DNA from: JAJYIV01 sp964499955
Lineage (GTDB): Bacteria; Patescibacteriota; Patescibacteriia; UBA9934; GWF2-40-263
Assembly (NCBI GenBank): GCA_964499955.1
Contig: CAZCMI010000018.1
Location: forward strand, 1 to 16,758
Direction of reading: 5' to 3'
DNA: 16,758 bases
The notes below the pieces were generated by a model that saw nothing but the letters and a program-made list of their open reading frames with translations, did no database searches and was not told the origin of the DNA. The stretch's first letter is position 1. Each line of letters starts with the position of its first letter. Made by a program: the position numbers and the translations under genes. Below are positions 1 through 5,391 of this stretch, piece after piece.

Positions 1-53
1 TCGGCCACCGCCAGCCGTTCACCACCCTGAAGATCGAAAAAATCTCCGCCTAG
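1..53 (+). CDS. C-terminal end of an upstream gene (partial, unidentified)
   Basis: Reading from base 3, the sequence encodes GHRQPFTTLKIEKISA and then a TAG stop at 51-53, inside the loop of the following terminator hairpin. The peptide has ordinary coding character, and the stop sits right at a rho-independent terminator, as expected for the end of a plus-strand operon. The other two frames either stop at 28-30 or give arginine/proline-rich translations. Sixteen residues are too few to name the family. Confidence 0.45.
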   Translation, partial: GHRQPFTTLKIEKISA

Positions 54-66
54 CGCGGAGATTTTT
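37..66. terminator. Bidirectional intrinsic terminator between the upstream gene and recR
   Basis: Bases 38-49 (AAAAATCTCCGC) pair perfectly with 55-66 (GCGGAGATTTTT), giving a 12-bp stem with a 5-nt loop. T-tracts follow the GC-rich core on both strands, so it can end the plus-strand gene stopping at 53 and the minus-strand dnaB-ybaB-recR transcript, whose last stop codon is at 84-86. Confidence 0.9.
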
Positions 67-83
67 CTTTGCACGACCTCCTT

Positions 84-692
84 CTACGCGGCATTCCTCC
101 GCCCCTTGAAGGCGTCGCCGAGGGTGATTTCGTCGGCGTATTCGATGGTGGCGCCGATGGGGAGGCCGCGGGCCAGGCGGGTGACGGTGCGGCCGTGCGG
201 GGCCAGGCGTCTGGCCAGGTACAGAATGGTCGTTTCGCCTTGGACGTGCGGGGAAAAGGCCAGGATGATTTCGCGCACCTCCGGCCCGGCCGCCACGCGT
301 TCTTCCAATTCCCGCACGCGCAGGACGTCGGGCGTGACGCCCTCGATGGGGTTTAGACAGCCGCCCAGCACGTGGTACCGGCCCTTGTACGCGCCCGTGG
401 CCTCCATGGTGGCGATGTCGCGGCTCTCCTCGACCACGCACAGCAGGGAGTCGTCCCGGCGCGGGTCGGCGCAGACCTCGCAGGCGTCCGTCCCGGCCGT
501 GTAGGTGAAGCAGCGCGCGCAGGTGCGCGTGCGTTCGCCGAGCGTCGTCAGCGCGCGGGCCACGGAATCGATGTCGGCCTTGGGCTGCTTGAGCAGATAG
601 AAAACGTACCGAAGGGCGGTCTTCGGCCCGACGCCGGGCAGCCGGGCCAAGGCCGCGGCCGCGTTCTGAATGGGTTCGGGAAAACGGCGCAT
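84..692 (-). CDS. recR: Recombination mediator protein RecR
   Basis: RecR works with RecF/RecO to load RecA on gapped DNA. The product has 202 residues, the usual length (about 200). Visible are an N-terminal helix-hairpin-helix (LPGVGPKTALR, about 18-28), a four-cysteine zinc site (C58, C61, C71, C74), a Toprim segment beginning VVEESRDI (about 86-93), the HVLGGCLNPIEGVTPDVL block (107-124; family form GG.ISP..GIGP), and the C-terminal signature GLPIGATIEYADEITLGDAFKGR. It lies 21 bp downstream of ybaB, a very common bacterial pairing, and is probably co-transcribed with it. The ATG context is CCGC-ATG with no Shine-Dalgarno, so translation may depend on ybaB. Confidence 0.97.
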   Translation of the reverse strand: MRRFPEPIQNAAAALARLPGVGPKTALRYVFYLLKQPKADIDSVARALTTLGERTRTCARCFTYTAGTDACEVCADPRRDDSLLCVVEESRDIATMEATGAYKGRYHVLGGCLNPIEGVTPDVLRVRELEERVAAGPEVREIILAFSPHVQGETTILYLARRLAPHGRTVTRLARGLPIGATIEYADEITLGDAFKGRRNAA

Positions 693-713
693 GCGGCCGA
701 GGGGAGCGGACGA

Positions 714-1019
714 TTAGCCGCCCAGGTTCTTCAACATGTCCAACCCGCCCATGTCCTTCAGCTTGCCGGCCATTTCCACGTGCAACTTCTTCATGCCGTC
801 GTTGAAGGCGTCCTTGAGCGCGGATTGCAGCTTCGATTTGTCCGTGAGCAGTTCGTCTTCGATCTGCACGTCGATGATCTGCTGGTTGCCGTCCATCTTG
901 ATCTTCACCTTGCCCCAGGCGGCGCTGCCTTCCACGAGGACGGTCGCCATGGTGGCCTGCATCTGCTTGGCTTGGTCGCGGAGGTCCTTCACGGCTTTGA
1001 TTTTGTTGAACATGGACAT
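714..1019 (-). CDS. ybaB: YbaB/EbfC family nucleoid-associated DNA-binding protein
   Basis: This is a 101-residue protein with typical YbaB/EbfC size and layout: an N-terminal amphipathic helix (MFNKIKAVKDLRDQAKQMQ), a central beta region with the family pattern G-KVKI-MDGNQQIIDVQIEDELL, and a C-terminal helical region rich in Lys/Met ending in LDMLKNLGG. YbaB proteins are homodimers that bind DNA with little specificity. It is transcribed towards recR and lies 32 bp after dnaB. A second in-frame ATG lies two codons in (M-S-M-F), so the true start could be 1013. The predicted -10 at 1029-1034 would put transcription start only about 3 nt before the first ATG. Confidence 0.94.
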   Translation of the reverse strand: MSMFNKIKAVKDLRDQAKQMQATMATVLVEGSAAWGKVKIKMDGNQQIIDVQIEDELLTDKSKLQSALKDAFNDGMKKLHVEMAGKLKDMGGLDMLKNLGG

Positions 1020-1028
1020 AGTGCGTAG

Positions 1029-1034
1029 ATAATA
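1029..1034 (-). promoter_or_regulatory. Candidate -10 element of ybaB-recR, near-leaderless
   Basis: On the minus strand TATTAT (1034-1029) lies 9 nt before the ybaB ATG. A start seven nt past the hexamer falls at base 1022 (A), giving a 3-nt leader. No good -35 hexamer is seen; TTAACG is present at a short 15-bp spacing. The same 3-nt geometry is predicted for the lipoprotein gene at 5355. Confidence 0.45.
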
Positions 1035-1051
1035 CAGGAAACGGCGGCCCG

Positions 1052-2563
1052 TTAACCACCCATCGGGTCCACGGGCGGCGGCGGGACCGTGGCGGCCTCG
1101 GGCGGGGGAGGCGGGGCGGCGCCTCCGGCAATCGGGGCGAAGCCGGAGCCGGGCGGCGGCGACGTGGGCCGCGGGGGAGCGGCGCCTCCAGGCGGGGCCT
1201 GGTAGCCGCGGGCCAGGTTTTGGAAGGACGTGCGCTTTTGGTCGAAGAACAGGCGGACCAGCCCCGTGGGGCCGTTACGGTGCTTGGCGATGTGGATTTC
1301 GGCCGTGGTCTTTTCCTCCGGCGCCAGGTCCTCCTCGCGGTAGTTGCGGTCCGCGGACTTGCGGTAGATGAACATGACGACGTCGGCGTCCTGCTCGATG
1401 GAACCGGATTCGCGCAGGTGGGACAGGCGCGGGATGGCCGGCTTGTTCAGTTCCACGGCACGGGAGAGCTGGGACAGCGCCAGCACCGGCACGTTCAGCT
1501 CGCGGGCGATTTGCTTCAGCCCGCGGGAAATCTCCGAAATTTCCTGCACGCGGTTGTCGCTGCTGGCCGATTTGCTGCGGCCTTCCATCAGCTGCAAGTA
1601 GTCCACGATGATCAGTCCCAGGCCGCTTTCGCTCTGCAGGCGCCGCGCCTTGGTGCGCAATTCCATGATGGTGAGCGACGCCGTGTCGTCGATGAAAATC
1701 GGCGCCTCGGACAGAAGGCCCAGCGCGTGGGCGATGCGGGGGAAGTCGTCGTCGCGGTCGGAGAGACGGCCTGTGCGCAGTTTCCACAGGTCGATGTTCG
1801 CCTCGGCGGAAATCATACGGTCCACCAGCTGTTCCTTGGACATTTCCAACGAAAACAGGGCGACGGGCGTTTTGCCCTTTACGGCCACGTGGCGGCCCAG
1901 GTCCAAAGCGAAGGAGGTTTTGCCCACGGAAGGACGGGCGGCCAGGATCACCAGGTCCGAGCGCTGCAGGCCGGCGAGAACCTGGTCCAGGTCCGTCCAG
2001 CCGGTGGGAATGCCGCGCAGCTTGTCCCCGCCGCTGTGCAACTCGTCGATGCGCTCGAAGGCGTCCTGCAGCACGCTGCGGATGGGCACGAAACCCGACG
2101 TGAGGTGCTTTTGCGACACGGAGAACACCGTGCGTTCGGCTTCGTCCAGGACGGAGCTGATTTCGTCGGCTTCTTCGTACCCGAGCCGCGTGATGGTGGC
2201 GGCGGCGGACAGCAGGCGGCGCAGGGTGGCCTTCTTCTGCACGATTTCGGCGTAGTGGGGAAGGTGCGCCGAGGTGGGCACGGCGTTGGACAATTCCACC
2301 AGGTACGCCCGGCCGCCCACGCGCGACAGATGCCCCTTTTCCTCCAGCCGGTTGCCCAACGACAAAATGTCCACCGGATCGTGGCGTTCGTACAGGTCCA
2401 CGATGGTTTCGTAGATCAGCCGGTGGGCGTCGCGGTAGAAGTCGTCGGCGTGGAGGGCGTCGGCCACGCGGGTCATGCCTTCCTTGTCGATCAAAAGCCC
2501 GCCCAGTACGGATTGTTCGGCCTCAAGATTGTGGGGCGGAATGCGCTCCGGGGTGGTGGACAT
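1052..2563 (-). CDS. dnaB: Replicative DNA helicase DnaB
   Basis: This is the hexameric 5'-3' replicative helicase, 503 residues. The N-terminal DnaB domain starts with the family motif PPHNLEAEQSVLGGLLID (9-26). The RecA-like domain has Walker A ARPSVGKTS (209-217), catalytic Glu in FSLEMS (E240), Walker B IIVDYLQLM (318-326), and the SHLRESGSIEQDADVVMFI block with the probable arginine finger R384. The ATG at 2563 is preferred over an upstream in-frame start (2653) because the homologous N-terminus begins just after it and the predicted promoter lies between the two. The last ~48 residues (456-503) are a Pro/Gly/Ala-rich low-complexity tail beyond the normal end of DnaB. The leader is predicted at 14 nt without a Shine-Dalgarno. 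Downstream genes are ybaB and recR. Confidence 0.97.
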   Translation of the reverse strand: MSTTPERIPPHNLEAEQSVLGGLLIDKEGMTRVADALHADDFYRDAHRLIYETIVDLYERHDPVDILSLGNRLEEKGHLSRVGGRAYLVELSNAVPTSAHLPHYAEIVQKKATLRRLLSAAATITRLGYEEADEISSVLDEAERTVFSVSQKHLTSGFVPIRSVLQDAFERIDELHSGGDKLRGIPTGWTDLDQVLAGLQRSDLVILAARPSVGKTSFALDLGRHVAVKGKTPVALFSLEMSKEQLVDRMISAEANIDLWKLRTGRLSDRDDDFPRIAHALGLLSEAPIFIDDTASLTIMELRTKARRLQSESGLGLIIVDYLQLMEGRSKSASSDNRVQEISEISRGLKQIARELNVPVLALSQLSRAVELNKPAIPRLSHLRESGSIEQDADVVMFIYRKSADRNYREEDLAPEEKTTAEIHIAKHRNGPTGLVRLFFDQKRTSFQNLARGYQAPPGGAAPPRPTSPPPGSGFAPIAGGAAPPPPPEAATVPPPPVDPMGG

Positions 2564-2583
2564 ACCATCGGGGGATCGGGGGC

Positions 2584-2612
2584 ATGGTATGCCTGCTGGG
2601 CCGAAGGGGCAA
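2584..2612 (-). promoter_or_regulatory. Candidate dnaB promoter
   Basis: On the minus strand TTGCCC (2612-2607), a 17-bp spacer and TACCAT (2589-2584) lie upstream of the dnaB ATG. Predicted start is near 2577, leaving a 14-nt leader. The sequence from the -35 through the -10 closely resembles 4541-4570, where another minus-strand promoter is proposed. Confidence 0.5.
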
Positions 2613-2623
2613 GGGAAAACCTG

Positions 2624-2632
2624 TGGTATACT
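2624..2632 (+). promoter_or_regulatory. Extended -10 promoter of the permease operon
   Basis: TGGTATACT combines an extended -10 TG with TATACT (2627-2632), one base from the sigma-70 consensus. Predicted start is near 2639, 35 nt before the permease ATG. It is back-to-back with the dnaB promoter; the two hexamers are about 40 bp apart. Confidence 0.65.
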
Positions 2633-2673
2633 TGTGCATATTTCGGCGGCCATGGCCGTCCCGTCCGTTTTCT

Positions 2674-3825
2674 ATGCCCCATTCCGACTTCAAGATGCCC
2701 CGCGCGATCGGCACCCTGGTGGGTTCCGTCGTGGGCGCGGGGGTGTTTGGCCTGCCGTACGCCTTCGCCCAAAGCGGGGTGGCCATCGGCGCGGCCTGGC
2801 TGCTGGGCATGGGGGTGATCATGCTGTTCCTGTACCTGATGTACGCGGAAGTCGTCATTCAGACGCCCGGCACGCAGCGCCTGGGTGGGTACGCCGGCAC
2901 CTACTTGGGGAAGCCATGGAAGTGGATTTCCACCGTCTTGCTGGGCGTGGCGCAGTTGGGCGCCATGCTGGCGTACGTGGTGATCGGCGGGCGGTTCCTT
3001 TCGTTGTTGATTGGGCCGTTCTTGGGCGGACCCGAATGGATCTACGGGCTGGCCATGGCCGCCGCGGCCGCGTTCGTCACGCGGCGCGGCCTCATGCACG
3101 CGTCGCGCATCGAAGGCGTGGTGGTGGGCCTGCTGTTGTTCCTGTTCGTACTGGCTATTTTTGCTTCGCTGCCGTTCATCCAGGTCGCCAACCTGACGGC
3201 CGTGTACCCGTCCAACGCCTGGCTGCCCTACGGCGTGGTGTTGTTCGCCTTGTCCGGGTTGGGCGCCGTTCCGGAGGTGAAAGACGTGCTGGGGACGCGC
3301 GCGGCGCGGCGCCTGCCGCATGCCGTTACCGTCGGCTTGTTCATCATCACGGGGTTGTATTTGGCCTTCGCCATGGCCGTGGTGGGCGTGACGGGTTCGG
3401 AAACCACGCCGTCGGCCTTCGCCGGCCTGGCGCCCGTGCTGGGCCCGTCGTTCGCGGTCATCACGTCCCTGATCGGCGTCGTCACGCTGTTGTCCACCTA
3501 CGCCATGAGCAACTTGCAGCTGCAAAACGCCCTGCGCTTCGACGTCGGCGTGCCGCGCGTGCCCGCTTGGCTGGCGTCCGCGCTCCTTCCGCCCGCGGCG
3601 TACCTGCTCGGCCTGCGCGACTTCGTGCCGGTGATCGGCTTCGTCGGCGCGGTGTTCTCCGGTGCGGTGGGCATTATTTTGGTGGCCACGTACGAACGCA
3701 TGCGCCGTCATCCGGTCTGCCGCGACCACAAGTGCTTCAACGCGCCGAAGGTCTTGAGCGTGGCCGTCGTCATCCTGTTCGCCCTCGGCATCATTTTTGA
3801 AATCCTTGACCGGTTCGGCCTATGA
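2674..3825 (+). CDS. Amino-acid permease, AAAP/HAAAP-like (APC superfamily)
   Basis: This is a polytopic inner-membrane transporter of 383 residues with about 11 hydrophobic helices. The N-terminus carries the family signature for helix 1, GTLVGSVVGAGVFGLPYAFAQSG (about residues 11-33), whose unwound glycines bind the substrate amino group in LeuT-fold carriers. Length and motif fit the amino acid/auxin permease and aromatic-amino-acid permease group. Substrate cannot be read from sequence; aromatic or neutral amino acids are most likely, imported with H+ or Na+. The ATG at 2674 is chosen because helix 1 follows at the usual distance and the promoter lies between it and an upstream in-frame start at 2584. 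Its TGA overlaps the ATG of the next gene (ATGA), so the two are translationally coupled. The start context is pyrimidine-rich (GTTTTCT-ATG) with no Shine-Dalgarno. Confidence 0.85.
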   Translation: MPHSDFKMPRAIGTLVGSVVGAGVFGLPYAFAQSGVAIGAAWLLGMGVIMLFLYLMYAEVVIQTPGTQRLGGYAGTYLGKPWKWISTVLLGVAQLGAMLAYVVIGGRFLSLLIGPFLGGPEWIYGLAMAAAAAFVTRRGLMHASRIEGVVVGLLLFLFVLAIFASLPFIQVANLTAVYPSNAWLPYGVVLFALSGLGAVPEVKDVLGTRAARRLPHAVTVGLFIITGLYLAFAMAVVGVTGSETTPSAFAGLAPVLGPSFAVITSLIGVVTLLSTYAMSNLQLQNALRFDVGVPRVPAWLASALLPPAAYLLGLRDFVPVIGFVGAVFSGAVGIILVATYERMRRHPVCRDHKCFNAPKVLSVAVVILFALGIIFEILDRFGL

Positions 3826-4274
3826 CCGCTCCCGTCCCGTTCCTGCGCGCGTTCCTCTATTGGTTGGCCGCGTACGTGCCGTTGTACGTCATCAGTTTCT
3901 TCCTGTTCGAAGGGTTGCTGCAAACGGGCGAGCCGTTGTTGCTGTGGATCCTGCAGTTGTCCGCGCCCCTGGTTTACGGCCTGGCCGCGTGGTTGTTCTT
4001 CCGGCGGCAGCCGGAGATGCGTTGGGAGTGGCGCGGGGCGATCGCCGTTGCGTGGGTTCTGCTGGGCATTGCGGTGAACGCCGCGCTCATCCTGCCCGTC
4101 TACGGCTATGACTGGACGGCCGCCGTGAACGCGCGTGTGTTCCAAGGCCAGGCAATCAACGTCCTGGTGATTTTGGCGGTGTCGCACGTGGCGGTGCGGC
4201 ATCCCGCGCGCGGCAAGCGGCCGAAGATCACGGCCGAGGAAGCGGCGGATATTTTGGAAGGGCCGAAGTTTTAA
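3822..4274 (+). CDS. Four-helix membrane protein of unknown function
   Basis: The 150-residue product has four hydrophobic segments at about residues 9-30, 40-60, 71-92 and 111-127, followed by a charged cytoplasmic tail (HPARGKRPKITAEEAADILEGPKF). I do not recognise a family. The short arginine/glutamate-rich loop between helices 2 and 3 (FFRRQPEMRWEWR) suggests that the loop is cytoplasmic. The start ATG overlaps the permease stop by ATGA, so it is in the same operon and may serve the same transport process, for example as an accessory subunit. That role is inferred from position only. A plus-strand terminator lies 146 bp downstream at 4420-4442. Confidence 0.75.
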   Translation: MTAPVPFLRAFLYWLAAYVPLYVISFFLFEGLLQTGEPLLLWILQLSAPLVYGLAAWLFFRRQPEMRWEWRGAIAVAWVLLGIAVNAALILPVYGYDWTAAVNARVFQGQAINVLVILAVSHVAVRHPARGKRPKITAEEAADILEGPKF

Positions 4275-4312
4275 AAAACTCCCGCTCGACGCCGAGAGAA
4301 GGCGGAGCGGGA
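4273..4312 (-). terminator. Minus-strand intrinsic terminator
   Basis: Bases 4280-4287 (TCCCGCTC) pair with 4305-4312 (GAGCGGGA), extended inside by CGCC/GGCG (4290-4293/4301-4304) with a 7-nt loop. The run of six A at 4273-4278 makes a T-tract only on the minus strand. No minus-strand protein gene ends here, which is one reason to suspect a small RNA at 4273-4534. Confidence 0.75.
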
Positions 4313-4419
4313 AGCGGCGCGGGAAGGACGGTCGCGGAACCGAAGGCGCGCAAAGGGAAGTGATGGCGCTCGGGATACGGCCGTCGGACCGCGGGCGTGG
4401 GGCGGCAGGCGCGCAGGAA

Positions 4420-4442
4420 GGGGCGGGAAACGCCCCGTTTTT
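4420..4442 (+). terminator. Plus-strand intrinsic terminator of the permease operon
   Basis: GGGGCG (4420-4425) and CGCCCC (4431-4436) form a 6-bp GC stem with a GGAAA loop, followed by GTTTTT. It would end read-through from 3822-4274. It lies inside the proposed minus-strand small RNA, so the two transcripts would overlap in antisense. Confidence 0.7.
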
Positions 4443-4540
4443 CGTATCGGGACGTTCACTGCGCAGCAGGACGCTTCCGACGTCCGTTCCGGGAGGCGGG
4501 CGCCATCGGCAGGGAACGGCAGGCGTCCAATGGCCCATCC

Positions 4541-4570
4541 ATGGTATGCCCGCTGGGAGAATATTGGCAA
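4541..4570 (-). promoter_or_regulatory. Candidate minus-strand promoter of the small RNA
   Basis: On the minus strand TTGCCA (4570-4565), an 18-bp spacer and TACCAT (4546-4541) sit immediately downstream of the terminator of the preceding minus-strand gene. The -10 region and the inner spacer share the string ATGGTATGCC-Y-GCTGGG (plus-strand sense) with the dnaB promoter at 2584-2600. Confidence 0.4.
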
Positions 4571-4571
4571 G

Positions 4572-4609
4572 AAAAAACGTCTGCCGGGCGCGGATGCGCG
4601 GGGCAGACG
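4572..4609 (-). terminator. Intrinsic terminator of the P-loop-like gene
   Basis: CGTCTGCC (4578-4585) pairs with GGCAGACG (4602-4609), with an inner GCGC/GCGC stem. On the minus strand the hairpin is followed by six T (4577-4572). It begins 7 bp after the stop codon of the minus-strand gene ending at 4616. Confidence 0.88.
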
Positions 4610-4615
4610 AGTCGT

Positions 4616-5104
4616 CTAGACGTTCGACATGATCCCCGTGGGGTCGAGGTCGATGCGGTCCCAGTCGCGCGGGAACGGCTGGCCGGGTTCGAATACCTTG
4701 TAGAGCCGGCGCAGCTCGGCCGGGTCCATCTTGTCCGCGGCATGCGTGAGCGGCACGTGCACGGTCACGATGCGCACGTGGTACTTGCGCGCCTTCGCCG
4801 CGTAGAGGTAGGGGGAGATTTCCCACGCCTCCGCGTGCGTGCCGTCGAGGACCACGTGTGGTCCATGCAGACTCGCGAGAAATTCCGCGTACGTCCCCGT
4901 GGCAACCGGATTTTCGCCGTTGCGCAGGGCCATGACCAGCGTGCCGCGCGGCCCGCCATTGAGGGATCCCGCCAGCAAGGCCGCCAGCGTCGTGCGATAT
5001 TTGCTCGGCAACCCCCGAACAACGTACGCACACCGTTCCTGGTCGTGCGCGCATTGCGGTACGCATGTTTTGGCCGCTTCGATCATTTCCGCCGGTGCGT
5101 TCAT
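4616..5104 (-). CDS. Degenerate P-loop kinase-like protein (N4BP2/AAA_33-like fold) without Walker A
   Basis: This is a 162-residue protein. The block VVLDGTHAEAWEISPYLYAAKARKYHVRIV (84-113) matches the pattern of small P-loop kinases related to the N4BP2/polynucleotide-kinase group, which typically read (V/I)DNTN...WE..PY...A...Y.V.I. Upstream, where those proteins have RGLPGSGKST, this one has RGLPSKYRTT (30-39). The second P-loop glycine is lost and the lysine is replaced by arginine, so ATP hydrolysis is doubtful. The N-terminus has a small cysteine group (C14, C18, C25). Unlike its neighbours it has a clear Shine-Dalgarno (GGAAGGAGG) about 8 nt before ATG 5104, which decides this start over the longer frame from 5374. 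It has its own promoter and terminator and so is a single-gene unit. Confidence 0.75.
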   Translation of the reverse strand: MNAPAEMIEAAKTCVPQCAHDQERCAYVVRGLPSKYRTTLAALLAGSLNGGPRGTLVMALRNGENPVATGTYAEFLASLHGPHVVLDGTHAEAWEISPYLYAAKARKYHVRIVTVHVPLTHAADKMDPAELRRLYKVFEPGQPFPRDWDRIDLDPTGIMSNV

Positions 5105-5112
5105 CCGTCTTC

Positions 5113-5121
5113 CTCCTTCCG
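5113..5121 (-). promoter_or_regulatory. Strong Shine-Dalgarno of the P-loop-like gene
   Basis: The minus strand reads GGAAGGAGGAAGACGG-ATG just before the start at 5104. AGGAGG is a full match to the anti-SD and is the only convincing SD in the window. Confidence 0.8.
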
Positions 5122-5143
5122 CCCACCATTGGACGGAGGACGG

Positions 5144-5172
5144 AAGATACAAGAAAACAGGCCGCGCGTCAA
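5144..5172 (-). promoter_or_regulatory. Sigma-70-type promoter of the P-loop-like gene
   Basis: On the minus strand TTGACG (5172-5167), a 17-bp spacer and TATCTT (5149-5144) give a near-consensus promoter. The predicted start is near 5137, leaving a 33-nt leader that contains the Shine-Dalgarno. It lies between the lipoprotein stop (5191) and this gene. Confidence 0.65.
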
Positions 5173-5190
5173 GGGAGCGAGGAGGTCGGT

Positions 5191-5355
5191 TTACATCCCC
5201 GGCCCGTCGCTGTCCCGGATGATCGGCGCGTCTTCGGGGAGGTCGGGCATGCGTTCCACGCGCGGGGCGCAGCCGAAGCCCGCGAGGGCGAACATGCACA
5301 GCAGAGCGAGGAGCAACGGGCGGCGTGTCAGGCGGGCGGCCAAGCGGGTAGTCAT
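5191..5355 (-). CDS. Small putative lipoprotein (54 residues)
   Basis: The translation starts MTTRLAARLTRRPLLLALL, a positively charged n-region followed by a hydrophobic core, and reaches C29 in the context ALAGFGC. This resembles a lipobox, although position -3 is Gly rather than Leu/Val. The mature part would be only 26 residues (APRVERMPDLPEDAPIIRDSDGPGM), acidic and Pro-rich, with no recognisable domain. It would be anchored to the membrane by lipidated C29 if the signal is real. The gene is divergent from uvrC across 36 bp. An extended -10 (TGGTAGAAT) predicts a 3-nt leader. The P-loop-like gene downstream has its own promoter. It is too short for routine gene callers, but the signal-peptide composition argues that it is genuine. 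Confidence 0.6.
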   Translation of the reverse strand: MTTRLAARLTRRPLLLALLCMFALAGFGCAPRVERMPDLPEDAPIIRDSDGPGM

Positions 5356-5356
5356 A

Positions 5357-5385
5357 TTGCCCCCATTCTACCAAACCGCTACCCT
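5357..5385 (+). promoter_or_regulatory. Candidate leaderless uvrC promoter
   Basis: TTGCCC (5357-5362), a 17-bp spacer and TACCCT (5380-5385) precede uvrC. Seven nt beyond the -10 is base 5392, the A of the uvrC ATG, so the transcript would be leaderless. The hexamers resemble the proposed dnaB promoter (TTGCCC-17-TACCAT). The element overlaps the lipoprotein promoter on the other strand. Confidence 0.35.
5365..5373 (-). promoter_or_regulatory. Extended -10 promoter of the small lipoprotein gene
   Basis: The minus strand reads TGGTAGAAT (TAGAAT at 5370-5365 with an upstream TG). The predicted start at 5358 is 3 nt before the ATG, so the mRNA would be essentially leaderless. Confidence 0.5.
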
Positions 5386-5391
5386 TTCCGC

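Larger units (their letters stand above)
4273..4534 (-). ncRNA. Candidate small RNA (unidentified family)
   Basis: A promoter-like pair (TTGCCA, 18 bp, TACCAT at 4570-4541) predicts transcription from about 4534. The RNA would begin with GCCAUUGG, which pairs with CCGAUGGC (4509-4502), so an 8-bp stem starts exactly at the predicted first base. Further local hairpins follow: GGACGU/GCGUCC near 4485-4468, and AACGUCCCG with CGGGGCGUU near 4457-4429. The transcript would end at the strong minus-strand terminator 4312-4273. The pentamer UUCCC appears five times (complements at 4309, 4321, 4355, 4425 and 4512). The open frames across it give Arg/Pro/Ser-rich translations that do not look like a protein. 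I see no tmRNA, RNase P or SRP signature motifs. The function is unknown. Confidence 0.4.

Noticed and set aside
2634..2642. DnaA box TGTGCATAT near dnaB
   Set aside because: It has one mismatch to the consensus at a constrained position and lies at the permease transcription start; too weak alone.
1220..2818. Long plus-strand open frame opposite dnaB
   Set aside because: The translation is a low-information shadow of DnaB codons; dnaB motifs are unambiguous on the minus strand.
4271..4570. 99-codon minus-strand open frame in the gap
   Set aside because: It is Arg/Pro/Ser-rich with no recognisable pattern, and its first ATG lies upstream of the predicted transcription start; a small RNA explains the signals better.
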